A DNA stretch of 8,825 bases, taken from contig JACWAC010000048.1 of assembly GCA_014874235.1 (NCBI GenBank), positions 1-8,825 of the forward strand, in the 5' to 3' direction. How positions within the stretch are numbered: position 1 is the first letter of the stretch; every line of letters starts with the position of its first letter. This document shows positions 1 through 5,981 of the stretch, piece after piece. Under the pieces are notes generated by a model that did no database searches, was not told the DNA's origin, and worked only from the letters and a program-made list of their open reading frames with translations. This stretch comes from Thermoplasmatales archaeon. Its GTDB lineage: Archaea > Thermoplasmatota > Thermoplasmata > Thermoplasmatales > GCA-001856825. Both the position numbers and the translations under genes were made by a program.

Positions 1-96
1 CATCATAGTAACAGAGCTTGGAAACGCGAAGGTCACTTCAAGACCTGTCCTGGTCTTGAAGTGACCTTCGCGTTTCCAAGCTCTGTTACTATGATG
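1..96. repeat. Perfect 45-bp inverted repeat (fold-back palindrome)
   Basis: Bases 1-45 are the exact reverse complement of 52-96, with a six-base spacer (TGTCCT, 46-51). I checked the match base by base and found no mismatch. The right arm is the authentic 3' part of the rpS8e gene. The left arm repeats it in the other orientation and replaces the expected end of that gene. A long perfect palindrome inside a conserved ribosomal gene, lying exactly at the sequence edge, fits a fold-back chimera from amplification or assembly better than a biological element. A real inverted duplication cannot be excluded from sequence alone. Confidence 0.95.
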
Positions 97-392
97 GCAC
101 CCTTGGTTATGATGTTTCTCTGGGCAAAGTGTGGGTCCGCAATATTTTCTAAAACATTCAAAATCTTGACTTTCTTGGTAACCTTGTCCTTCGGGTTTGT
201 GACGTTTACTTCGTTCCCGCTCAAAAGGACCGATTTACTGTCTCCGCCCATACCCTTGACTTGCTTCCTCTTCGTATTTCCAAGTACTGTCTGTGCGGGG
301 TCGTTCCCCAGTTCGAACCTCTTCTTGTGTCTGTTTGATCTGAGTTTACCGCCGCTTATCTTAGTACTTGCTCTTCCGTGATAGATGGCCAT
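33..392 (-). CDS. rps8e: Ribosomal protein S8e, 3' end disrupted by palindrome
   Basis: This is a small-subunit ribosomal protein of the archaeal/eukaryotic S8e family. It starts with the typical MAIYHGRAST, has a basic KLRSNRHKKRFELG stretch, and carries the family's C-terminal signature around residues 95-116 (ITKGAII, then VTELG, then KVTSRPGQ). Family members normally continue after RPGQ for about ten or more residues, beginning with D-G. Here the frame runs into the left arm of the terminal palindrome, giving only V-L-K and a TGA (33-35). Genuine coding sequence therefore probably ends near 46-51, and the last three residues are artefactual. The ATG at 390-392 has a TATA-like box centred 28 bases upstream and no Shine-Dalgarno sequence. 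It lies 98 bases downstream of the citrate synthase stop, on the same strand. Family identity is very sure; the natural 3' end is not in this window. Confidence 0.93.
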   Translation of the reverse strand: MAIYHGRASTKISGGKLRSNRHKKRFELGNDPAQTVLGNTKRKQVKGMGGDSKSVLLSGNEVNVTNPKDKVTKKVKILNVLENIADPHFAQRNIITKGAIIVTELGNAKVTSRPGQVLK

Positions 393-415
393 GTGAACAG
401 GCTATGAATAAAAGG

Positions 416-429
416 TAGTTAAACCTTTC
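416..429 (-). promoter_or_regulatory. Putative BRE/TATA promoter of rps8e
   Basis: On the minus strand the segment reads GAAAGGTTTAACTA. The TTTAAC core is centred about 28 bases before the S8e ATG, so transcription would begin at or within a few bases of the start codon (leaderless). It suggests S8e can be transcribed separately from citrate synthase. This is a match by eye only. Confidence 0.4.
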
Positions 430-490
430 ACCACCCTATGATAGAGGAGAACATCCTGTCAGACCTGTGGCTCTTTCGAGATGGTCTCGA

Positions 491-1642
491 CTACCTCATG
501 TCCATTGGCACGTAAGGAGTATCAAGAGATCCCACGTACCATTCAACCGGTCTCACGAGTTTGTTGTTGTGCCAATACTCAACGATGTGGGAACCCCAGC
601 CGGACGTCCTCGACGCAACGAATATCGGAGTGAACAGGTGGCTGTCAATGCCGAGGACTCTGTAGAGCGGTCCAGCGAAGAAATCAACGTTTGGCCAGAT
701 TCCCTTGGTCGCTCCGAGTTTATCCACCATCAGTTTTTCTGCCCTGAGAGCGATCTGCAGAAGTCTCCTCACCTCGTCTGAGGGCTCCTTAGTCAAACTC
801 TCCTCAAGGTAGTTTCTAACTAGCTTAGCCCTCGGATCATATGTCTTGTAGACCCTGTGACCAAAACCCATGATCCTCTGCTTGCCTTCCAGCGCTTCCT
901 CAATGTACTTCTCGGTGTTGTCGGGATTCCCGATGGCATTCATCATGTTAAGTGCGGCCTCATCTGCTCCGCCGTGAAGCGGTCCTTTTAGTGTTCCAAT
1001 TCCTGCTGTAATCGCGGCATATACATCTGCAAGAGTTGACGCAGTAACGAGGACGGAAAATGTGGATGCGTTGGTGCTATGCTCTGCGTGCAGAATAAAC
1101 ATCAGGTCTATGAGCTTGCCTTCAAATTCATTCGGTTTCTTTCCGCTCAGCATGTAGAGAAAGTTCTCGGAATGACCGAGTGAAATGTCTGGAGGAATGT
1201 ACTTCTTCTCTTCCCTGAATCTACCCGTCGCGGCAGCTATTGTTGGAGTCTTTGCCAGGAGCGTAATGATCTTGTCCTTGGTGGCTTCCAGATCGCGGTT
1301 GTTTGGGTCACTATCGTACATCACAAGCATCGATGTTGCAGTTCTCATTACGTCCATCGGATGGGACACAGGTGCCATGACTCTGATAACATCGATTACC
1401 TCCTTCGGGAGACCTCTTCTTTCTCTCAGCTTCTTTGTGTATTCCTCGTACTCTTGTTTTGAAGGTAGCCTACCGTTCAGTAGAAGGTACGAGACTTCTT
1501 CGAAGTTTGATTGACTTGCAAGACTTTCGATGGAATAACCCCTGTACCATAATCTGCCGTTCTGACCATCCACTTTTGAGATAGAACTTTCATCGACGTA
1601 TATCCCCTCCAATCCATAGTTAATGACTGGTTTTTCGCTCAC
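491..1642 (-). CDS. gltA: Citrate synthase
   Basis: This enzyme condenses oxaloacetate and acetyl-CoA to citrate, the entry step of the TCA cycle, in the cytoplasm. It is the short archaeal/Gram-positive-type citrate synthase (383 aa from the chosen start), and its C-terminus (YVPMDMR) ends where the family normally ends. Counted from the upstream TTG at 1651, the catalytic triad is visible as His226 in GPLHGGADEA, His265 in MGFGHRVYKTYDPRAK and Asp323 in WPNVDFFAG; His191 in ILHAEHSTNAST is the usual substrate-site histidine. I chose GTG (1640-1642) over TTG (1649-1651) because a TATA-like box is centred 28 bases before the GTG but only about 20 before the TTG. The stop is TAG; the next in-frame stop (TGA) is 20 codons further on, and that extension resembles nothing in the family, so TAG acts as a true stop here. 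2-Methylcitrate synthase activity cannot be excluded from sequence. Confidence 0.95.
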   Translation of the reverse strand: MSEKPVINYGLEGIYVDESSISKVDGQNGRLWYRGYSIESLASQSNFEEVSYLLLNGRLPSKQEYEEYTKKLRERRGLPKEVIDVIRVMAPVSHPMDVMRTATSMLVMYDSDPNNRDLEATKDKIITLLAKTPTIAAATGRFREEKKYIPPDISLGHSENFLYMLSGKKPNEFEGKLIDLMFILHAEHSTNASTFSVLVTASTLADVYAAITAGIGTLKGPLHGGADEAALNMMNAIGNPDNTEKYIEEALEGKQRIMGFGHRVYKTYDPRAKLVRNYLEESLTKEPSDEVRRLLQIALRAEKLMVDKLGATKGIWPNVDFFAGPLYRVLGIDSHLFTPIFVASRTSGWGSHIVEYWHNNKLVRPVEWYVGSLDTPYVPMDMR

Positions 1643-1666
1643 ATCTATCAATTCAGAATATTGATG

Positions 1667-1679
1667 TTAAATACTTAAT
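1667..1679 (-). promoter_or_regulatory. Putative TATA box of citrate synthase
   Basis: The minus-strand core GTATTTAA (1674-1667) is centred about 28 bases before the GTG start at 1642. It sits in the 104-base divergent gap shared with the plus-strand NfeD protease. The spacing predicts a leaderless or nearly leaderless transcript and is the reason for preferring GTG over the upstream TTG. Confidence 0.45.
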
Positions 1680-1712
1680 ATTAGCTTCACTCTTTAAGGG
1701 AAATTCAACGAA

Positions 1713-1726
1713 GAAATCCTTATTTC
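1713..1726 (+). promoter_or_regulatory. Putative BRE/TATA promoter of the long NfeD gene
   Basis: The plus-strand segment GAAATCCTTATTTC places a TATA-like core (CTTATTTC) about 25 bases before the ATG at 1747, which predicts a leaderless mRNA. No Shine-Dalgarno motif lies just before the ATG. Confidence 0.42.
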
Positions 1727-1746
1727 TCTATTATAAATGAGTAACA

Positions 1747-3006
1747 ATGAAGTTCGCACTAATGATACTAGTGTTGTTCCTAGCATTTCTGGTAGTATTC
1801 TCCATTCCGGTAAGCCACGCCGATTCACGCTCATTGGTCATAATAAATTTCAATTACACAGTGGACAGAGGAGCGCAAGATTATTTTCAACAGGTTCTGA
1901 ACTATGCTGTTTCGCACGACGACCCAGTCATAATCGTAATGAACACCCCCGGTGGTTACCTGTCCAACGGCTTTGCAATGGTGAATTATACGATCGCAGC
2001 CGAAAAGACCATAGAAGTTACTACTTACGTACCTTCAGGCGATATGGCCGCGTCCGCTGGCTCATACATAGCCCTGGCATCCAATTACGTCTATATGGGG
2101 AACGCAAGTTTCATTGGTCCTTCTGAACCGTACATCATAGGAGGGACATCACTAGAACAGCAACATGTCACAAATGCATCATTGGCCTTCATGGACTCTT
2201 TAGCAGAAGTGCATGGATGGAATCAATCTGCCATTTACCAAATGGTCGAACACAACAAGGCATATACCGCCCGGAATGCGTCGGAAATAGGTCTGATAAC
2301 TGGACTATCAGAAAACCTATCAACTGTTATTCAAAAACTGGGCTACCAGGGGCTTCCCCAAAATCCGTTTGTCGAGAATGACGTTCAACAATTCGAATCG
2401 TTCCTTTCCAATTCTACAGTCGCAGATTTTCTCATACTGATCGGTGCTGTTGCGATCCTTCTTGACATATTCCACGGCTCAATCGTGTTGAGTGTAGCGG
2501 GGATAGTTGCTCTGGCACTGGGATTCTGGGGGGTCTCGTTGATTGGCTTTCAGCCCGTTGCTGTACTCCTGATGGTATTGGGCATCGGATTGATATTCTT
2601 GGAGATCAAACTTGGCCACGGACTGGCCATGGTGGGAGGTCTCGTTCTCGTTATAGCAGGTGGTCTTATACTTATGGTGGGAGTCAGTTATGCTTCCAGG
2701 GTACCCGTGTTGGGTGGAACAAACTATGCACTAATAGCTCTGGAGGCAACGGTACTGCCAATAGGTGCCCTCTATCTTATTGGGATAAGAAAAGCCGCAA
2801 TGAGCAGTCCGGCAAAGGTTGGACCCCAAACTATAGTTGGAAAGAGAGGCAAGGCAGTCACAAACATAGAACCTCAGAGGCAGGGTGTCATCAACGTTCA
2901 CTCTGAAGAGTGGACGGCTACGGCATCCGAGTCCATTGGCGCTGGGGATGAAGTCGAGGTTGTAAGCTACAGTGAGGGTGTAGCAACGGTCAGGAAGATT
3001 TCTTGA
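1747..3006 (+). CDS. nfeD: Long NfeD membrane-bound serine protease (ClpP-class)
   Basis: This is a membrane-anchored ClpP-type protease fused to an NfeD domain, the architecture of the Pyrococcus protease PH1510 that cuts the C-terminal region of its partner stomatin. Order along the 419 residues: a signal peptide (1-25, hydrophobic then SHADS); a crotonase-fold protease domain (about 28-195) with NTPGG at 66-70, the proposed nucleophile Ser103 in MAASAGSYIALAS, the SFIGPSEPYI segment (121-130) and proposed base Lys171 in EHNKAYTA; about five membrane segments between 227 and 346; and a C-terminal OB-fold NfeD domain (about 360-419). The Ser-Lys assignment follows the PH1510 dyad by alignment from memory. 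The protease domain should face outside the cytoplasm. Its 3' end overlaps by 17 bases the 3' end of the convergent short NfeD gene, whose operon also carries the stomatin. Confidence 0.92.
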   Translation: MKFALMILVLFLAFLVVFSIPVSHADSRSLVIINFNYTVDRGAQDYFQQVLNYAVSHDDPVIIVMNTPGGYLSNGFAMVNYTIAAEKTIEVTTYVPSGDMAASAGSYIALASNYVYMGNASFIGPSEPYIIGGTSLEQQHVTNASLAFMDSLAEVHGWNQSAIYQMVEHNKAYTARNASEIGLITGLSENLSTVIQKLGYQGLPQNPFVENDVQQFESFLSNSTVADFLILIGAVAILLDIFHGSIVLSVAGIVALALGFWGVSLIGFQPVAVLLMVLGIGLIFLEIKLGHGLAMVGGLVLVIAGGLILMVGVSYASRVPVLGGTNYALIALEATVLPIGALYLIGIRKAAMSSPAKVGPQTIVGKRGKAVTNIEPQRQGVINVHSEEWTATASESIGAGDEVEVVSYSEGVATVRKIS

Positions 3007-3406
3007 CTTTCAGTGTTACACTATCTTCCTGCACTCCAGTGACCGTGACGAGTTCGTTGTCATAGGTGTCCACATCACAAACGAAACTCCAGTCCTCGCT
3101 TATCACTACCACAGTTCCAATGTTGTTCGCAGGCACCCCTTTCAAAACTCTGCCAGTCTGTCCGACCATAGTCTCAGGGTGAAAGTATTTTTTAGTGATC
3201 CTGCTTGAAATAGTTATGGTGAAACCCAGGAAGAGGAGTATTGCAATTGCAAAAAACAAAATGGAAAAACCAAGCAGAAAGTCGTTGCTCCTTCCGGTGA
3301 TCAGGTATTCAATCAGCAAATAAAATGCAAAAATAAGAATAATGGCTAAAGGGACTACTGCCCTGAAGCCGTATTTTACGGTAAACTTGCTTGGTTCTTT
3401 CGGCAT
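2990..3406 (-). CDS. Short NfeD-family membrane protein (no protease domain)
   Basis: This 138-residue protein has two predicted membrane helices (about 17-36 and 43-66) followed by a C-terminal NfeD OB-fold domain (about 79-135). That domain parallels the end of the neighbouring long NfeD: VGQTGRV versus VGKRGKA, and ISEDW versus HSEEW. It lacks a signal peptide and any ClpP-like part. Its ATG lies eight bases after the stomatin stop, so the two genes form an operon. Its last 17 bases overlap the convergent long NfeD gene (2990-3006), each ending with TGA. In the NfeD family, short forms next to stomatins are thought to help assemble or tune the stomatin complex; that role here is inference. 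It could alternatively be a regulator or competitor for the OB domain of the protease. Confidence 0.88.
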   Translation of the reverse strand: MPKEPSKFTVKYGFRAVVPLAIILIFAFYLLIEYLITGRSNDFLLGFSILFFAIAILLFLGFTITISSRITKKYFHPETMVGQTGRVLKGVPANNIGTVVVISEDWSFVCDVDTYDNELVTVTGVQEDSVTLKVKKSS

Positions 3407-3414
3407 TGTGCTAC

Positions 3415-4347
3415 TTATTCTTTCGTGTTATTTGAGGCTGATGCAGATGATGCTGCCTTTAAGGTTTCAGTAAACGGTCTGATCATTTCAGTGAATTCCA
3501 TTGGGATGACGTACTTTGTTGAACTGCTTGATCCAAGTGTCTTCATCATGTCTAGATATTGAAGTGCCATCGTCTTTTGATCTATAGCCTTAGCAGCATT
3601 GAAGATGGTTGTCAGAGCCATTGCGTAACCTTCTGCCCTCAGAATTGCAGATTGTCTGTCTCCTTCCGCCCTCAATATGTTTGACTGTTTGTCTCCTTCT
3701 GCAACAGTGATCGTCGCCTGTTTCTTTCCTTCCGCTTCTGTAACGACTGCTCTTCTTGATCTCTCTGCACTCATCTGCATTATCATTGCATCAGAAACGT
3801 TCTTTGGAGGCAAAATTTCCCTTATTTCCACGTTCGTGACCTTTACACCCCACCTTGTCGTCACTTCGTCAAGTTTCGTTCTTAGTATTGCGTTTATGTT
3901 CTCTCTCTTCGAGAGGACTTCATCCAGAATTATGTCTCCTACCACAGCCCTTAGGGTGGTTGTAGCGATACCCATCGCAGCTCCCTCGAAGTTCTGCACT
4001 TGTATTACTGAATCAGAAGCGTTGATGACCTTGAAATAAATGATGAAGTCCACATCGACCGGCGCGTTATCCTTGGTGATACAGGTCTGGTGAGGAATTG
4101 TTAGATATCTCTCTCGTAAATCTACTCTTACCGGAACATCTACTATGGGATAAATAAAGACTACACCCGGCCCTTTTTGTGCTAGAGCTCTGCCAAATCG
4201 GAATACGACAATCCTCTGATATTCTCGAACAATTTTTATCGAATAAAATAGAAATGCCAGAAGAATTATAGCGACCAGAGCAATGAGGGCATCCTCGCCC
4301 ACGTTGGTTGAGATCACTAAACCTGTTGCCATGTATGGGAAAAACAT
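3415..4347 (-). CDS. Stomatin / SPFH-band-7 membrane protein
   Basis: This is a prokaryotic stomatin that forms oligomeric membrane scaffolds. The 310-residue protein has one N-terminal membrane helix (about 18-37) and an SPFH/band-7 domain (about 40-200) with family motifs IVVFRFGRA, KGPGVVFIYPIVD, RERYLTIP, TKDNAPVDVDFIIYFKV and VTNVEIREILPP. A helical coiled-coil stretch (about 200-260) holds three and a third 11-residue repeats starting AEG. The Ala/Ser-rich tail is preceded by a hydrophobic patch (KYVIPMEF, 278-285) near where PH1510-type proteases cut stomatins, so this patch may be a target of the adjacent protease (inference). The ATG at 4345-4347 has a BRE/TATA box about 24 bases upstream; a GGAG four bases before the ATG is also present but would need a longer leader. 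It is the first gene of an operon with the short NfeD. Confidence 0.93.
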   Translation of the reverse strand: MFFPYMATGLVISTNVGEDALIALVAIILLAFLFYSIKIVREYQRIVVFRFGRALAQKGPGVVFIYPIVDVPVRVDLRERYLTIPHQTCITKDNAPVDVDFIIYFKVINASDSVIQVQNFEGAAMGIATTTLRAVVGDIILDEVLSKRENINAILRTKLDEVTTRWGVKVTNVEIREILPPKNVSDAMIMQMSAERSRRAVVTEAEGKKQATITVAEGDKQSNILRAEGDRQSAILRAEGYAMALTTIFNAAKAIDQKTMALQYLDMMKTLGSSSSTKYVIPMEFTEMIRPFTETLKAASSASASNNTKE

Positions 4348-4366
4348 AACACTCCATCATTAGTCT

Positions 4367-4382
4367 GTATTAATGCTTTTTG
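4367..4382 (-). promoter_or_regulatory. Putative BRE/TATA promoter of the stomatin-NfeD operon
   Basis: The minus strand reads CAAAAAGCATTAATAC: an A-rich BRE-like part followed by an ATTAAT core centred about 24 bases before the stomatin ATG. It lies in the 204-base divergent gap (4348-4551), which otherwise holds only the ferredoxin promoter and AT-rich sequence with no supported gene. Confidence 0.5.
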
Positions 4383-4515
4383 AGCGATCAAACCGAGAGT
4401 TAGACTTTGTCAAATCTCCTACGAAAAAAGTTAGAAACTTTTCGAAATTGCCCAAGAAATTAAGAATTCTTCTCACATTTCTTGCCGTCCTATCCCTTGA
4501 TTCGAGAAATTTAGT

Positions 4516-4533
4516 TCAAAAATTATTAATATC
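4516..4533 (+). promoter_or_regulatory. Strong BRE/TATA-like promoter of the ferredoxin gene
   Basis: The plus-strand segment TTCAAAAATTATTAATAT has a run of A before TTATTAAT (4523-4530), centred 25-26 bases before the ATG at 4552. This is the best promoter-like match in the window and predicts a leaderless ferredoxin mRNA. Its good condition argues that the gene was functional recently, or still is. Confidence 0.55.
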
Positions 4534-4551
4534 ATCTTTTTCTGTCAAGAT

Positions 4552-4980
4552 ATGGCCAAGGTTGACTACAATTCTAAACCTATTGATGACAATTTCTTCG
4601 ATAAGCAGGACGAGTTTCCCATAACAGGAAATCACGCTGGTCACGAGGTCAGGGCCTAGGGAAAGGATAGACTGGACAAGGACGGAAAGGTCTATCCGAC
4701 AAAGCTTGGTATCCATGGAACCAACGTTGCTGTTGACTGGGAATCCTGCATTGCAGATGGATCCTGCATGGATGTATGTCCGGTCAACGTTTATGAGTGG
4801 TTCCTCAACGCTGGAAACAAGGGGACTGGCAATGACAAGAAGATTGCAGAAGGGTCGGACGAATGGAATCAGTACAGGACGGACAAGTGTGACCCTATAA
4901 GGGAAGCGGACTGTATTTTCTGCAACGCTTGCGTTACTGCATGCCCCGTAAGCGCAATCTCGATAGCAATGAGAAAGTAA
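4552..4980 (+). pseudogene. Zinc-containing ferredoxin with in-frame TAG at codon 36
   Basis: This 7Fe zinc ferredoxin is normally the soluble electron acceptor of pyruvate and 2-oxoglutarate oxidoreductases in Thermoplasma and Sulfolobus. Reading through 4657-4659 (TAG), the frame spans 142 residues, the length I recall for the T. acidophilum protein. All ligand positions are present. The zinc site is His28, His31, His55 and Asp114. Cluster I is Cys66, Asp69 and Cys72 with Cys131, the Asp pointing to [3Fe-4S]. Cluster II is Cys76, Cys121, Cys124 and Cys127, [4Fe-4S]. The TAG sits after HEVRA, where related proteins carry Glu (from memory), so one G-to-T change from GAG explains it. The next in-frame ATG is codon 73, inside the first cluster motif, so restarting there would not give a working ferredoxin. 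Options are a recent nonsense mutation, a base-call error, or read-through/pyrrolysine. Citrate synthase and isocitrate dehydrogenase both end at TAG, so it is an ordinary stop here. Confidence 0.85.
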
Positions 4981-4986
4981 AGCGAT

Positions 4987-5103
4987 CTACTTCTTCTCGG
5001 AATTCTGACCTATTTCAATTTTATTCTTATCCAATTCCTTTTCTTCAAGCACCGACGTCCACGTAAGGAAACAGTTGCTCAGCAGATCATCTTTCTCTTT
5101 CAT
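4987..5103 (-). CDS. Small 38-residue ORF coupled to the hydrolase gene
   Basis: An ATG at 5101-5103 overlaps the hydrolase stop in the arrangement ATGA, typical of translational coupling. The frame runs 38 codons to a TAG at 4987-4989, filling almost exactly the gap to the convergent ferredoxin end (six bases away). The product begins MKEKDDLLSNCFLTW and continues as a charged, Lys/Glu-rich tail ending QNSEKK. There is no signal peptide, membrane segment or metal-binding motif, and one cysteine. An AGGAAG lies eight bases before the ATG. I do not recognise any family. It may be a genuine small protein, the remnant of a longer gene, or a chance frame; the interlocked start and complete use of the gap favour a real gene, but only moderately. 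Confidence 0.4.
   Translation of the reverse strand: MKEKDDLLSNCFLTWTSVLEEKELDKNKIEIGQNSEKK
5011..5030 (+). terminator. Possible T-rich terminator after ferredoxin
   Basis: The stretch TATTTCAATTTTATTCTTAT is T-rich and lies 30-50 bases after the ferredoxin stop. Archaeal transcription often ends at such tracts without a hairpin. It overlaps the opposite-strand small ORF, so the richness may simply reflect Lys and Asn codons there. Confidence 0.22.
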
Positions 5104-5891
5104 TGTAAATACTTCCTGAAAAATGAGGAAGTTCTTTCCCAGGCGTCTTCAGCGGCTGGTTTGTCGTAGGCTGCACCGTCATTGTTCGCGAAGGCATGTC
5201 TCGTGTTTGGATAAATCTTCAGTTCGATCTGTTTCTTGTACTTCACGAAATTTGCAATAGTATCCGGTATTCCATCATTGATTCTTGGATCTTCGCCAGC
5301 ATACAGACCGAGCATCGGTCCCTTTATTTTAGAGATATCACTGAGCTCCGGCGGATTAGCCCCATAGTAGACAACAGTAGCATCAAACGGAAGCTGGGTG
5401 GAGGTTCTGAATGATAGCCCGCCTCCCATACAGAACCCAACCACTCCATACTTTGAAGGATGGAATTCTCGTTTCAGATATTCGTATCCCATCGCAAGAT
5501 CCTTGATCATTCTCTCCTCTAGGTGCCCTCTCCCTAACATAAGTCCCGTTATGACCTCCCTCTGCTCTGGAGTTGCCCTGTCCATGGCCGTTTTCACCGA
5601 ATCCACATCTCCCCTTTTTTCTGCTGGAATTTCAAAGAAGAGCCTCATCGCCGTTGCAATGTTTTCTTGGGTGTACAAATTGAACTCTTCATTTCTTGAA
5701 TAGAGATGCGGTGCAAGGACTAGAAAACCGAGAGAAGCAAGCCTCTTCGAGTAGCTCTTGATAAAATTTGTCAATCCCCATATTTCCTGAATGACTATCA
5801 CGGCACTCATAGAATTCTTGTTTCCGGTCAGGTACGATTTGACACTGGTACCATCAAAGGTTTGGTAATCTGTCATTTCTCCATCTTGCAT
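5100..5891 (-). CDS. Dienelactone hydrolase-family alpha/beta hydrolase
   Basis: A 263-residue cytoplasmic alpha/beta hydrolase of the dienelactone (carboxymethylenebutenolidase) family. The catalytic triad is visible: Cys154 in the nucleophile elbow GFCMGGG, Asp201 in YAGEDPRIND and His232 in NTRHAFAN. Glu36 in QEIWGL matches the conserved Glu that interacts with the Cys in this family. A helical insert (about 75-135) is rich in charged residues. True dienelactone substrates come from chloroaromatic breakdown; no such pathway genes are nearby, so the natural substrate is unknown and a general ester or lactone hydrolase is equally likely. ATG 5889-5891 is preferred over the in-frame ATG at 5874-5876 because a TATA-like box is centred 25-26 bases before it. 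The stop TGA interlocks with the start of a 38-codon ORF. Confidence 0.9.
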   Translation of the reverse strand: MQDGEMTDYQTFDGTSVKSYLTGNKNSMSAVIVIQEIWGLTNFIKSYSKRLASLGFLVLAPHLYSRNEEFNLYTQENIATAMRLFFEIPAEKRGDVDSVKTAMDRATPEQREVITGLMLGRGHLEERMIKDLAMGYEYLKREFHPSKYGVVGFCMGGGLSFRTSTQLPFDATVVYYGANPPELSDISKIKGPMLGLYAGEDPRINDGIPDTIANFVKYKKQIELKIYPNTRHAFANNDGAAYDKPAAEDAWERTSSFFRKYLQ

Positions 5892-5912
5892 ACAGTGACA
5901 ATTTAAGTTGGA

Positions 5913-5927
5913 CTTAATATTTTTCCG
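5913..5927 (-). promoter_or_regulatory. Putative BRE/TATA promoter of the hydrolase gene
   Basis: The minus strand reads CGGAAAAATATTAAG, a purine-rich BRE followed by TATTAA centred 25-26 bases before the ATG at 5891. A leaderless mRNA is predicted. The 90-base gap to the upstream Nudix gene stop at 5982 suggests separate transcription. Confidence 0.5.
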
Positions 5928-5981
5928 TTCACACCTAAGATATCAGAAGGTGCTTCACTCTGCCCTGTGACGATGGTGTTT

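Noticed and set aside
1..96. Palindrome as a hairpin telomere or a transcription terminator
   Set aside because: It lies within the conserved coding sequence of rps8e and is perfect over 45 bp, which fits a fold-back artefact much better; no T-tract follows it.
1737..2126. 129-residue plus-strand ORF overlapping the long NfeD start
   Set aside because: Out-of-frame shadow of the protease gene, whose signal peptide and active-site motifs are clear in the other frame.
4373..4624. 83-residue plus-strand ORF across the stomatin-ferredoxin gap
   Set aside because: It runs out of frame into the ferredoxin gene, has AT-driven composition and covers two promoter regions; no recognisable features.
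4657..4659. Pyrrolysine codon as the default reading of the ferredoxin TAG
   Set aside because: No pyl gene or insertion element is visible, and TAG ends citrate synthase and isocitrate dehydrogenase at the normal family C-termini. Kept only as an alternative to be tested.
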